Assembly (NCBI GenBank): GCA_964538565.1
Contig: CAZIGW010000038.1
Location: forward strand, 1 to 12,737
Reading direction: 5' to 3'
Origin: CAYVBN01 sp964538565
Lineage (GTDB): Bacteria; Pseudomonadota; Alphaproteobacteria; Rhizobiales; Xanthobacteraceae
Length of the DNA: 12,737 nt
Position numbers and translations under genes: made by a program. The first letter of the stretch is position 1, and every line of letters starts with the position of its first letter. Below, one piece after another: positions 1-6,619 of the stretch. Below the pieces are notes generated by a model that worked only from the letters and a program-made list of their open reading frames with translations, was not told where the DNA came from and searched no databases.

Positions 1-1
1 C

Positions 2-127
2 GAGCGGCGGCTGCCGCAGACCCGCGCACGGCGACGCAGCGAGCCGGCCGAAGCGGTCGCGCGCTATGCGGCCGCCGGCCAGCCCGGGCCGACGCCGACC
101 GGGCGGCGAGTGTCACGGTCGAGTTGA
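2..127 (+). CDS. Possible C-terminal tail of a rightward gene (partial, tentative)
   Basis: Frame 2 is open from the left edge for 41 codons and stops at TGA 125-127. Its composition (an AEAVARYAAAG stretch, then Pro/Gly/Arg/Ser-rich residues) fits the disordered tail of a high-GC alphaproteobacterial protein, and it would converge on the membrane-protein gene ending at 165. Frames 1 and 3 are also open here, as is common in such GC-rich DNA, so the reading frame is not proven and no family is recognisable. The rest of 1-164 shows no other gene: there is no CAT (minus-strand ATG) and no clear hairpin with a T tract. Confidence 0.25.
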   Translation, partial: ERRLPQTRARRRSEPAEAVARYAAAGQPGPTPTGRRVSRSS

Positions 128-164
128 GAAGCTCAAGGCGCGGCGCGGACCGGCCCGCCGGCGA

Positions 165-587
165 TCAGGGATGCTCGACCTTCTCGACGCCCTCGAACGT
201 CACGTCGCGCTGAGCCGTGCGGATGCTGATGGTGAATCCGCCCACCACGTCCACGAAGCTGATCACGAGCAACAGGAAGAACGTGGCCGAGGCGGCCTGC
301 TGCACCAGCAGGAATTCGACCAGCATGCCGACGAACAGCACGGTCGACAGGATGTGGTCGACGATCGTCCGGCTCGACAGGCGGGTCGCCTTCAGCAATT
401 CGACGAACAGGGTCAGGATCGACAGGCCGACGAGGATCTCGCCCGGCGTCACCGGCCACGCGGCTCCGGAGACCATGTGGACGGTCGCGATCTCGGCGGT
501 CCAGGACAGGCCCGGGGTCAGGAACGCGATCATGTTGTAGATCGCGAACGGAATGACGAGCAGCGGGAAACCGACCACCGAGCTCAT
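165..587 (-). CDS. Small four-helix integral membrane protein, function unknown
   Basis: Encodes 140 residues. The start at 587 is chosen over an in-frame ATG at 623 because a GGGAGG ribosome-binding site lies about 6 bases before it and a hydrophobic helix begins at once. Hydrophobic segments fall near residues 6-25, 48-66, 76-97 and 100-120, with a short charged C-terminus (RTAQRDVTFEGVEKVEHP). There is no signal-peptidase site, no metal-binding cluster and no catalytic motif that I recognise. It looks like a conserved hypothetical inner-membrane protein of alphaproteobacteria. It lies 99 bp downstream of rpmF on the same strand, with a hairpin between them, so it may have its own promoter. 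No function should be inferred. Confidence 0.75.
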   Translation of the reverse strand: MSSVVGFPLLVIPFAIYNMIAFLTPGLSWTAEIATVHMVSGAAWPVTPGEILVGLSILTLFVELLKATRLSSRTIVDHILSTVLFVGMLVEFLLVQQAASATFFLLLVISFVDVVGGFTISIRTAQRDVTFEGVEKVEHP

Positions 588-642
588 CGTGATCCTCCCC
601 TGTCCTGTGCCCGCGCGTTCCACGCGAACACGACCCGCGCAC

Positions 643-671
643 TCCCGTCGGCCCCTCGGGGCAGACGAGGG
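643..671 (-). terminator. Hairpin downstream of rpmF, possible terminator
   Basis: Just past the rpmF stop (687-689, minus strand) is a GC-rich inverted repeat. GCCCC at 651-655 pairs with GGGGC at 658-662 around a CTCG tetraloop. The stem is extended by GTC 647-649 with GAC 664-666 across one G/A mismatch, and by further pairs with a one-base bulge. No T run follows on the minus strand, so it is not a classical intrinsic terminator. It could attenuate transcription or protect the rpmF mRNA 3' end. Confidence 0.35.
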
Positions 672-686
672 TGAGCCTCGAGCCGC

Positions 687-872
687 TTACGCCTCGGCCT
701 TCGGCTTGAGGATCTGACGGCCCCGGTACATCCCGGTCTTGAGGTCGATGTGATGCGGGCGGCGCAATTCGCCGGAGTCCTTGTCCTCGATGTAGGTCGG
801 TGCCTTCAGGGCGTCCGCCGAGCGCCGCATGCCGCGACGGGAGGGCGAAGTCTTTCTTTTCGGCACAGCCAT
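687..872 (-). CDS. rpmF: 50S ribosomal protein L32
   Basis: Encodes 61 residues, the usual length for alphaproteobacterial L32, a structural protein of the large ribosomal subunit. The family N-terminus MAVPKRKTSPSRRGMRRSAD is intact, followed by the DKDSGELRRPHHIDLKTGMYRGRQ segment. The zinc-binding cysteines found in some bacterial L32 proteins are absent, which is normal for this lineage's Cys-free form. The start at 872 is preceded by GAGGAG about 9 bases upstream. The gene sits downstream of mtgA on the same strand with a 140-bp gap that holds a possible -10 element, so rpmF probably has its own promoter. Confidence 0.97.
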   Translation of the reverse strand: MAVPKRKTSPSRRGMRRSADALKAPTYIEDKDSGELRRPHHIDLKTGMYRGRQILKPKAEA

Positions 873-973
873 GGCGCCGTTCTCCTCGTAAATTCAACAG
901 CTTGCGGCGAGAACAGCAGGCCGGCCGCAAGAACGGCTCGCCCGCCGCCATCGTCGGGAAGATCGGATGCGGG

Positions 974-979
974 CTTATA
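974..979 (-). promoter_or_regulatory. Possible -10 element of an rpmF promoter
   Basis: The minus strand reads TATAAG here, in a GC-rich gap between the mtgA stop (1013) and rpmF. Transcription from it would begin near 967 and give a leader of about 95 bases. No good -35 hexamer lies 16-18 bases upstream; the nearest TTGGCG is only 12 bases away. The assignment is therefore weak and rests on one hexamer plus the position ahead of a highly expressed gene. Confidence 0.3.
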
Positions 980-1012
980 GAGGATGCGCGCCGCCAAGGC
1001 TAGCCCACCCGC

Positions 1013-1810
1013 TCAGCCGATCGTTGGCAGCGACCGTCGGCCCGGTGATTGGCCCGGCAGCACCTGTCGGCCGGGCCGGACGTGAGGCCTCCGCGGACGC
1101 AGGCAGGCGTCCAGATTCCGCCAGGTCGCCGCCCGGCCCTGGTAGATTCCGGCGAGCCGACGCAATCCGAGACTCGGCCGGCCCGGCCGGCGGCGGTGCG
1201 GGTTGGGCAGGCTTGCCGCCATGAGGGCCGCCTCGGCCGGCGTGAGGTCCCGGGCCGACTTGCCGAAGGCGTGGCGCGCGCCGGCTTCCGCGCCGAACTG
1301 GCCGCCCGGCCCCCATTCGGCGATGTTGAGATAGATCTCCATGATGCGCCGCTTGGGCAGAACCAGGTCGAGCCAAAGGGCGAGCGGAAACTCGAGCGCC
1401 TTGCGCACCAGGCTCCGCCCCGGCCACAGAAACAGGTTCTTCACCGTCTGCTGCGTGATGGTCGATCCACCGCGCAACTCGTTGAGGTCGTCAAGATTGT
1501 CGATTTCGCCGATGACCTCGCGCATTTCCTGGAAGTCGATGCCATGGTGCGTGCAGAAGCGCGTGTCCTCGGAGACGATGACCGATCGCGGCAGGACCGG
1601 CGCGATCCGGCTGATCGGCGTCCAGGTGCGCTCGACGTGCGCGCCGGTCAGCCATCGCCAGAGCATGAGCGTCGAGACGGGATGGCCCACACGATAGACC
1701 GGCGCCAGCGCGAACGGCAGCAGGAGAACGAGCAGCACGAGGATGACCGCGCGCCGGACGAGACGGGCGAGGCCCGCGGTCACGAAAGCTCCTGGCGGAC
1801 GGGATCGCAT
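1013..1810 (-). CDS. mtgA: Monofunctional biosynthetic peptidoglycan glycosyltransferase
   Basis: Encodes 265 residues of the GT51 family, which polymerises lipid II into glycan strands at the periplasmic face of the inner membrane, without a transpeptidase domain. An N-terminal anchor spans about residues 20-38. The GT51 motifs are in order: SEDTRFCTHHGID at 80-92 with catalytic Glu81, RGGSTITQQTVKNLF at 113-127, and PKRRIMEIYLNIAEWGPG at 152-169, then the AFGKSARDLTPAEAALMAA region. The start at 1810 places the anchor near the N-terminus; an ATG at 1885 would add 25 residues of non-signal character. Neither has a strong ribosome-binding site. After the LPNP motif (residue 204) the last 60 residues are rich in Arg and Pro, somewhat longer than usual for MtgA. 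Divergent from the DUF1345 gene. Confidence 0.93.
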   Translation of the reverse strand: MRSRPPGAFVTAGLARLVRRAVILVLLVLLLPFALAPVYRVGHPVSTLMLWRWLTGAHVERTWTPISRIAPVLPRSVIVSEDTRFCTHHGIDFQEMREVIGEIDNLDDLNELRGGSTITQQTVKNLFLWPGRSLVRKALEFPLALWLDLVLPKRRIMEIYLNIAEWGPGGQFGAEAGARHAFGKSARDLTPAEAALMAASLPNPHRRRPGRPSLGLRRLAGIYQGRAATWRNLDACLRPRRPHVRPGRQVLPGQSPGRRSLPTIG

Positions 1811-1895
1811 CGACACGATCTTATTCGCCGCCGGCGCATCTTGTAACGCCCCGCGACGTTCCGCGTGCGCTTGCCGGAAGCCCATTCCGCGACTC

Positions 1896-1914
1896 GCGGG
1901 CCCCGCCGGCCCGC
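1896..1914. repeat. 7-bp inverted repeat between mtgA and the DUF1345 gene
   Basis: GCGGGCC (1896-1902) and GGCCCGC (1908-1914) are perfect complements around a 5-base loop, in the 146-bp divergent spacer. Such GC palindromes arise by chance in DNA of this composition. No promoter hexamers can be assigned confidently on either side. Confidence 0.3.
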
Positions 1915-1956
1915 ATCGGGCTTGAGTTATGAGCCGGTTACGGGTCGAATGCCGGC

Positions 1957-2634
1957 ATGAGCCAGACCCCGGCCAGCCATCCGCGCAAGCTGCCGCGCTT
2001 CGTGCGCATCGTCCGCGCCCGTCCGCGCCTGTTCCTCTCCGCCGTGTTCGGGGTCGTGGTGATCCTCCTGCTTCCGGCGCAATGGCGGATCGCCACGCGG
2101 CTCCTGATCGGCTGGGACGTCGGCATCTGTCTCTATCTTGCGTTCGCCTGCCGGATCGTCGCGAGGTCCGACGTTGCGCGCATTCGCCGGCGTGCGACCG
2201 TGGAGGACGAAGGGCGCGTCGCCATCCTGGTGCTGACGGCGGCGGCGGCGCTCGCGAGCCTCGGCGCGATCCTGGCCGAGCTCGGCACCGGCGGAGCGGC
2301 CGGCCGGCAATTGCCCAATCTCGCGCTCGCGGGCCTCACCATCATCGTGTCGTGGACGTTCACCCACACGATCTTCGCGTTGCACTACGCGCACGAGTAC
2401 TATGACGAGCGGAACAAGCACCGGTCGGGACTGGCGTTTCCCGGCAACGAGGAACCCGACTACTGGGACTTCCTCTACTTCTCGTTCGTGATCGGCATGA
2501 CGTCGCAGGTGTCGGATGTGGGGGTGAGCTGCCGGCCGATCCGCCGCACCGTGCTGGCGCACGGCATCGTCTCGTTCGTGTTCAATGCGGCACTGCTCGC
2601 CCTGACGGTCAACATCGCCGCGAGCGCGATCTGA
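1957..2634 (+). CDS. DUF1345 family integral membrane protein
   Basis: Encodes 225 residues. The family hallmark is clear: YAHEYYD at 144-150, then the FPGNEEPDYWDFLYFSFVIG stretch and MTSQVSDV at 161-188, and HGIVSFVFN at 202-210. Hydrophobic segments lie near residues 26-40, 46-66, 88-110, 121-142, 171-184 and 200-220. The biochemical role of DUF1345 proteins is unknown and I do not assign one. No in-frame alternative start gives a better site: the ATG at 1957 lies within the palindrome ATGCCGGCAT (1949-1958) and lacks a clear Shine-Dalgarno sequence, so translation may be weak or nearly leaderless. Divergent from mtgA, convergent with ispG. Confidence 0.88.
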   Translation: MSQTPASHPRKLPRFVRIVRARPRLFLSAVFGVVVILLLPAQWRIATRLLIGWDVGICLYLAFACRIVARSDVARIRRRATVEDEGRVAILVLTAAAALASLGAILAELGTGGAAGRQLPNLALAGLTIIVSWTFTHTIFALHYAHEYYDERNKHRSGLAFPGNEEPDYWDFLYFSFVIGMTSQVSDVGVSCRPIRRTVLAHGIVSFVFNAALLALTVNIAASAI

Positions 2635-2668
2635 CGCCGGCGACCGATCAGTCTCCGCCGAGCCTCGT

Positions 2669-2700
2669 CGAAAAGCGGTGGCCGCTTTTCGGGATCATGC
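2669..2700. repeat. Palindromic intergenic element resembling rhizobial RPE-type repeats
   Basis: CGAAAAGCGG (2669-2678) and CCGCTTTTCG (2682-2691) form a perfect 10-bp stem with a 3-base TGG loop, followed by GGATCATGC up to the ispG stop codon (2701-2703). A GAAAAG...CTTTTC palindrome followed by GATCATG is typical of the small mosaic palindromes dispersed in intergenic regions of Rhizobiales. It lies between convergent genes and could also serve as a bidirectional terminator: the stem contains AAAA and TTTT runs, though no separate T tract follows. Membership of the repeat family is from memory of its consensus; only one copy is seen in this window. Confidence 0.65.
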
Positions 2701-3951
2701 TCATTCCGCGGCGCTGCGGCCGGCGCCGCCGAAGCGGCGTTCGATGTAGTCGATGACCATCGTCTTGAAGTCGGCGGCGAGCGTCGGGCCGCGCAGGGTC
2801 GCGGCTTTCTTGCCGTCGATGAATACGGGCGCGGTCGGCTGCTCGCCGGTTCCGGGCAGCGAGATGCCGATGTCGGCGTGTTTCGATTCGCCCGGGCCGT
2901 TGACGATGCAGCCCATCACGGCGACGTTGAGGTTCTCGACGCCCGGATAGCGCGTCTTCCACTCGGGCATGGAGACGTGGATGAACTCCTGGATCTCCTT
3001 GGCGAGCTCCTGGAACGTGGTCGAGGTGGTGCGGCCGCAGCCCGGGCAGGCGGCGACAAGCGGCACGAACGTGCGGAACCCCATCGTCTGCAGCAGTTCC
3101 TGCGCGACCTTGACCTCGAGCGTGCGGTCGCCGCCGGGTTCGGGCGTGAGCGAGATGCGGATGGTATCGCCGATCCCCTGCTGCAGCAGGATGCCGAGCG
3201 CCGCCGAGGAGGCGACGATCCCCTTGGAGCCCATGCCGGCCTCGGTGAGACCGAGGTGGAGCGCGTAGTCGGAGCGGCGGGCAAGATCGAGATAGACCGC
3301 GATCAGGTCCTGCACGGCCGAGACCTTGGCGGAGAGGATGATCCGGTTGCGCGGCAGGCCGATCTCCTCGGCGCGCTCGGCCGAGAGCAGCGCCGACTGC
3401 ACCATCGCCTCGCGCGTCACCGCGCGGGCATCGAGCGGACGCGGCGAGCGCGCGTTCTCGTCCATGAGCCGCGTCAGCAATTCCTGGTCGAGCGATCCCC
3501 AGTTGGCGCCGATGCGCACCGGCTTGCCGTACCGGATGGCGGTCTCGACGATGGCAGAGAACTGCCGGTCCTTCTTGTCCTTGAAGCCGACGTTGCCGGG
3601 ATTGATGCGGTACTTGTCGAGCGCCTCCGCACAGGCCGGGTGCTCGGCGAGCAGCTTGTGACCGATGTAGTGGAAGTCGCCGACGATCGGCGCATCGACG
3701 CCGAGCTTGAGCAGCCGCTCCTTGATGTGCGGCACCGCGGCGGCCGCCTCGTCGCGGTCGACCGTGATGCGGACGATTTCAGAGCCCGCGCGGGCAAGCG
3801 CCGCGACCTGTCGGACGGTCGCATCGACATCGGCGGTATCCGTGTTGGTCATCGACTGGACCACCACTGGCGCCCCGCCGCCGATCGCCACCCGGCCGAC
3901 CGCGACCGGTACCGTCTTACGTCGCGCCATCGGCGCAGCGACCTCGGACAT
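2701..3951 (-). CDS. ispG: 4-hydroxy-3-methylbut-2-en-1-yl diphosphate synthase
   Basis: Encodes 416 residues. IspG (GcpE) is the iron-sulfur enzyme that reductively converts methylerythritol cyclodiphosphate to HMBPP in the cytosolic MEP pathway for isoprenoid precursors. The cluster ligands are visible: CPGC at Cys302 and Cys305, and MGCIVNGPGE with Cys348 and Glu355. The N-terminal barrel carries VVVQSMTNTDTADVDATV (30-47), GDFHYIGHKL (91-100), RINPGNVG (115-122) and RIGANWGS (146-153). The start at 3951 is preferred over 4002 because AAGGAG lies 6 bases upstream and the resulting N-terminus matches the family. It lies 108 bp downstream of the exporter gene on the same strand, and its 3' end abuts the palindromic element. 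Confidence 0.97.
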   Translation of the reverse strand: MSEVAAPMARRKTVPVAVGRVAIGGGAPVVVQSMTNTDTADVDATVRQVAALARAGSEIVRITVDRDEAAAAVPHIKERLLKLGVDAPIVGDFHYIGHKLLAEHPACAEALDKYRINPGNVGFKDKKDRQFSAIVETAIRYGKPVRIGANWGSLDQELLTRLMDENARSPRPLDARAVTREAMVQSALLSAERAEEIGLPRNRIILSAKVSAVQDLIAVYLDLARRSDYALHLGLTEAGMGSKGIVASSAALGILLQQGIGDTIRISLTPEPGGDRTLEVKVAQELLQTMGFRTFVPLVAACPGCGRTTSTTFQELAKEIQEFIHVSMPEWKTRYPGVENLNVAVMGCIVNGPGESKHADIGISLPGTGEQPTAPVFIDGKKAATLRGPTLAADFKTMVIDYIERRFGGAGRSAAE

Positions 3952-4059
3952 GCCACTCTCCTTCATCCGCAGCGGAGTGCCAGACAAGTATGACGCCGTC
4001 AACGCAGGCGCCAGCGCCAGCCGAGCGGCCGGCCGCCATCCATTTGGCTCGACAACGCG

Positions 4060-4947
4060 TTAGCGCCGCCAGTTGACCAGGACGAGCCCGGCCGCAACCA
4101 GCGCGGCGGCCGCCGCGAAGGCCGGGGTCAAGGGCTCGCCGAGCAACACATGACCGGCCGCCACGCCGAACAATGGGGTCAGGAAGGTGAAGACGGAAAG
4201 GCGGCTCGCCGAGTAGCGCAGGATGAAGGCGAACCACACGATGTAAGTGACGCCGACCACCCAGACGGTCTGGTAGGCGAGCGCCCAGAGGGCGGACGGC
4301 GACGGCACGGCCGCGATGCGCTCGCCGAACAGCATGGCGGCAAGCGCCAGCAGGGGCCCCGACACCACGAGCTGGTAGAGCATCGTCTTCTCGGCCGACA
4401 CGCGATTGAGCGCCGTCGCCTTGATGACGAGCGTCGTGGCGCCCCAGGTGGCGGCGGCGCCGAGCAGCATCAGATCGCCGGCCATCTGGCTGGAATCGGC
4501 CGCCGGGTCCGGCACGCCGAATGCGACGACGACGCCGACGAACGACATGGCGAGGCCGATCCATTGCATGGGCGTGAAGCGGTCGGCGGGAATCAGCCAG
4601 CGCGCGCCGAGCACCACGAAAAACGGCGCGGTGTAGAGAAACAGCACCGATCGGCTCGCGCTCGTCCACACGAGGCCGCGGTAGACCAGGATGAACTCCA
4701 GCGCGAACAGCAGCCCGGCGAGGAGGCCGGGTCCCAGCGTGCCGTCGCGTTCCCGCAGCGGAATGCCGCGCAGCCACGTCCAGGCGACGACCAGGACGGC
4801 CGCGCCAGCCGAACGGATGGCGGCCTGCGTGAACGGCGGGATGCCGTCGAGCGCGACCTTGACGGCGACCTGGTTGAGGCCCCAGCTCACGCACAAGACG
4901 ATCACCACCGCGATCGCGGAGGCATTGAGCGGACGTGGCGAAGTCAT
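4060..4947 (-). CDS. EamA-family (drug/metabolite transporter superfamily) permease
   Basis: Encodes 295 residues with the ten-helix layout of two tandem EamA repeats, about residues 10-145 and 158-293. Each repeat ends in the usual small-residue helix, the second with GVAAGHVLLGEPLTPAFAAAAALVAAGLVLVNWRR split over helices 9-10. The WGLNQVAVKVAL segment (22-33) and WGATTLVIKATAL are the equivalent first-helix motifs of the two halves. EamA proteins usually export amino acids, metabolites or small drugs across the inner membrane; the substrate cannot be read from sequence. It starts 36 bp after the zur stop on the same strand, so the two are probably co-transcribed. The Shine-Dalgarno sequence is weak (GAGCG). 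Confidence 0.9.
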   Translation of the reverse strand: MTSPRPLNASAIAVVIVLCVSWGLNQVAVKVALDGIPPFTQAAIRSAGAAVLVVAWTWLRGIPLRERDGTLGPGLLAGLLFALEFILVYRGLVWTSASRSVLFLYTAPFFVVLGARWLIPADRFTPMQWIGLAMSFVGVVVAFGVPDPAADSSQMAGDLMLLGAAATWGATTLVIKATALNRVSAEKTMLYQLVVSGPLLALAAMLFGERIAAVPSPSALWALAYQTVWVVGVTYIVWFAFILRYSASRLSVFTFLTPLFGVAAGHVLLGEPLTPAFAAAAALVAAGLVLVNWRR

Positions 4948-4983
4948 CGCGCGCTCGCTGCTGCCGGCATGAAGCGATCCCGG

Positions 4984-5463
4984 CTATGCGGCCCGGCAGT
5001 GCGAGCAGACGCCGGTGATCTCGACGACGGACAACTTGGGCTCGAACCCGGCGCCCTTGGCGGCGCGCGCCAGCGCCTCGCCGACCGCCGACGCGGGGGC
5101 TTCGCCGACCGCGCCGCAGCACTCGCAGATCAGGAACACCACCGGGGCGCGCGCCTCGTGGTTGCCGATGCAGGCGAGGAACGCGTTGCGGCTCTCGATG
5201 CGGTGAACGAAGCCGTTGTGCATGAGGAAATCGAGCGCGCGGTAGACCGTGATCGGCGCCGGGCGCCCGCTCTTGCCGGCCATGCGCTCGATGACCTCGT
5301 AGGCGCCGAGCGGCTTGTGGCTGGCGGCGAGCACCTCGAGCACCTTCCGGCGCAGCGGCGTCAGGCGCTCGCCGCGTGCCGCGCACAGCTTTTCCGCATG
5401 CCCGATCGCCTCCGCGGTGCAGCGGGCGTGATCGTGATCGGGCGCGGGAAATACGGCGGGCAT
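4984..5463 (-). CDS. zur: Fur-family transcriptional regulator, Zur type
   Basis: Encodes 159 residues. Zur represses zinc-uptake genes when loaded with zinc. The winged-helix DNA-binding region covers about residues 20-100, with RLTPLRRKVLEVL and the recognition-helix region PAPITVYRALDFLMHNGFVHRIES (68-91). The structural-zinc cysteines are in two CxxC pairs, CECC (Cys113, Cys116) and CSHC (Cys153, Cys156). The FLACIGNHE segment (95-103) supplies likely regulatory-zinc ligands, as in Escherichia coli Zur. Lack of the HHDH pattern and of Fe-type spacing, with IGNHE, favours Zur over Fur, PerR or Irr. GGGAG lies 11 bases before the ATG. No znuABC genes are in the window, and no AT-rich Zur box is visible in the upstream region, so autoregulation is not supported here. 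Confidence 0.88.
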   Translation of the reverse strand: MPAVFPAPDHDHARCTAEAIGHAEKLCAARGERLTPLRRKVLEVLAASHKPLGAYEVIERMAGKSGRPAPITVYRALDFLMHNGFVHRIESRNAFLACIGNHEARAPVVFLICECCGAVGEAPASAVGEALARAAKGAGFEPKLSVVEITGVCSHCRAA

Positions 5464-5627
5464 CGGTTCGTTGTACTCCCGGCGGCGTCGGTTTCAAGGC
5501 GGGACGCCGTCCGCGCCTCGGCCACCCGGCGCGCACGTTTTGGCCGCCGCATGGTTCGTTCCGCCGCGACGAATCAGCGGCAAGCCAGCGCGCTCGCGAA
5601 TTCGTGAGTCCCCGGCCCACAATTTTG

Positions 5628-5642
5628 TTGCACTGCAGCACA
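5628..5642. promoter_or_regulatory. CTGCAG-centred motif upstream of bdhA, possible PhaR-type operator
   Basis: TTGCACTGCAGCACA lies 98 bp before the bdhA start in an unusually AT-containing part of the zur/bdhA divergent spacer (AATTTTG just before, AATTTAT just after). TGCA/CTGC half-sites of this kind are described for PhaR, the PHB-responsive repressor of Alphaproteobacteria. The symmetry here is imperfect, only a single site is seen, and no phaR, phaP or phaC gene is in the window. No convincing -35/-10 pair could be placed around it. Confidence 0.35.
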
Positions 5643-5739
5643 GCCAGGGCCAATTTATCCGGCGTCAAGTTCTTAGGGGGCCGCCGGTCGTTCCGAGGCG
5701 CGCCGGCGCTCGCCCCCGACCTCTCGCGCGAGGTGTCCC

Positions 5740-6522
5740 ATGCTGAAAGGCAAGACCGCCGTCGTTACGGGATCGACATCCGGAATCGGACTGGCGATCG
5801 CGCGCGCCATGGCCCAGCAGGGCGCCAACGTCATGATCAACGGCTTCGGCGACAAGGCGGCGATCGAGAAGGAGCGCGCGGGCATCGAGCGCGAGTTCGG
5901 CGTCAAGGCGAGCTATTCGCCCGCCGACATGACCAAGCCGGCCGAGATCGCCGGCATGATCCAGGAAGCGGAAAAGACGTTCGGCTCGCTCGACGTGCTC
6001 GTGAACAACGCCGGCATCCAGCACGTCGCCCCGATCGAAGAGTTTCCGATCGAGAAGTGGGACCAGATCATCGCCATCAACCTGTCAGCCGCGTTCCACG
6101 CGATCCGCGCGGCGGTTCCCGGGATGAAGCGGCGCCAATGGGGGCGCATCATCAACACGGCCTCCGCGCATTCGCTCGTCGCCTCCCCGTTCAAGGCCGC
6201 CTATGTGACCGCCAAGCACGGGCTGGCGGGGCTGACCAAGACGGTGGCGCTCGAGCTTGCGACCTTCGGAGTGACCGCGAACTGCATCAGCCCCGGCTAC
6301 GTGTGGACGCCGCTGGTCGAGAAGCAGATCCCCGACACCATGAAGGCGCGCAACATGACGGAAGAGCAGGTCAAGCGCGACGTGCTGCTCGCCGCGCAGC
6401 CCACCAAGCAGTTCGTCACGGTGGACCAGGTGGCCTCGCTCGCCGTGTACCTTTGTTCCGACGCGGCCTCGCAGATCACCGGCGCCAATATCTCGATCGA
6501 CGGCGGCTGGACCGCAGAGTGA
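5740..6522 (+). CDS. bdhA: 3-hydroxybutyrate dehydrogenase (short-chain dehydrogenase/reductase)
   Basis: Encodes 260 residues. The enzyme interconverts (R)-3-hydroxybutyrate and acetoacetate with NAD in the cytosol, the step after PHB monomers are released. Visible are the cofactor motif TGSTSGIG (10-17), NNAG (89-92), Asn114, and the catalytic Ser142, Tyr155 and Lys159. The substrate-binding residues known from Pseudomonas 3-hydroxybutyrate dehydrogenases, Gln94, His144, Lys152 and Gln196, all fall at the same numbers, which separates this protein from generic short-chain dehydrogenases. The C-terminus ISIDGGWTAE is typical. GAGGTG precedes the ATG. The patatin-like gene follows 97 bp downstream on the same strand, so the two may share a transcript. 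Confidence 0.96.
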   Translation: MLKGKTAVVTGSTSGIGLAIARAMAQQGANVMINGFGDKAAIEKERAGIEREFGVKASYSPADMTKPAEIAGMIQEAEKTFGSLDVLVNNAGIQHVAPIEEFPIEKWDQIIAINLSAAFHAIRAAVPGMKRRQWGRIINTASAHSLVASPFKAAYVTAKHGLAGLTKTVALELATFGVTANCISPGYVWTPLVEKQIPDTMKARNMTEEQVKRDVLLAAQPTKQFVTVDQVASLAVYLCSDAASQITGANISIDGGWTAE

Positions 6523-6619
6523 GACGATCTTCCCGAACGCCCGCAGTCGCCTGCACCGCCGCGATCGTGACAATCGCGCGCGCACCGCGCGAACTTGCAT
6601 TTCCTGAGACGATACCCGC

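Noticed and set aside
66..674. Forward open frame of about 202 codons at the left edge
   Set aside because: It is antisense to the membrane-protein gene, which has a good ribosome-binding site and coherent helices; its own translation is low-complexity.
1949..1958. Palindrome ATGCCGGCAT over the DUF1345 start codon
   Set aside because: A 10-bp palindrome of this composition is likely by chance, and no paired site or known operator pattern supports it.
5483..5509. Inverted repeat CGGCGTC/GACGCCG upstream of zur, considered as a Zur box or leader hairpin
   Set aside because: Zur boxes known in Alphaproteobacteria are AT-rich palindromes; this one is GC-rich with a 13-base spacer and has no supporting copy.
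4150..5607. Long forward open frame (about 485 codons) opposite the exporter and zur genes
   Set aside because: It lies antisense to two well-supported genes, its product is a low-complexity Arg/Asp/Glu/His/Gly-rich chain typical of a shadow frame in high-GC DNA, and it matches no family.
3917..5668. Long reverse open frame (about 583 codons) spanning the zur, exporter and ispG start regions
   Set aside because: It crosses several real genes in another frame and is Arg-rich without any domain pattern.
6560..6578. Inverted repeat CGCGAT/ATCGCG between bdhA and the patatin gene
   Set aside because: Only 6 bp of stem with a 7-base loop and no T tract, so a terminator cannot be claimed.
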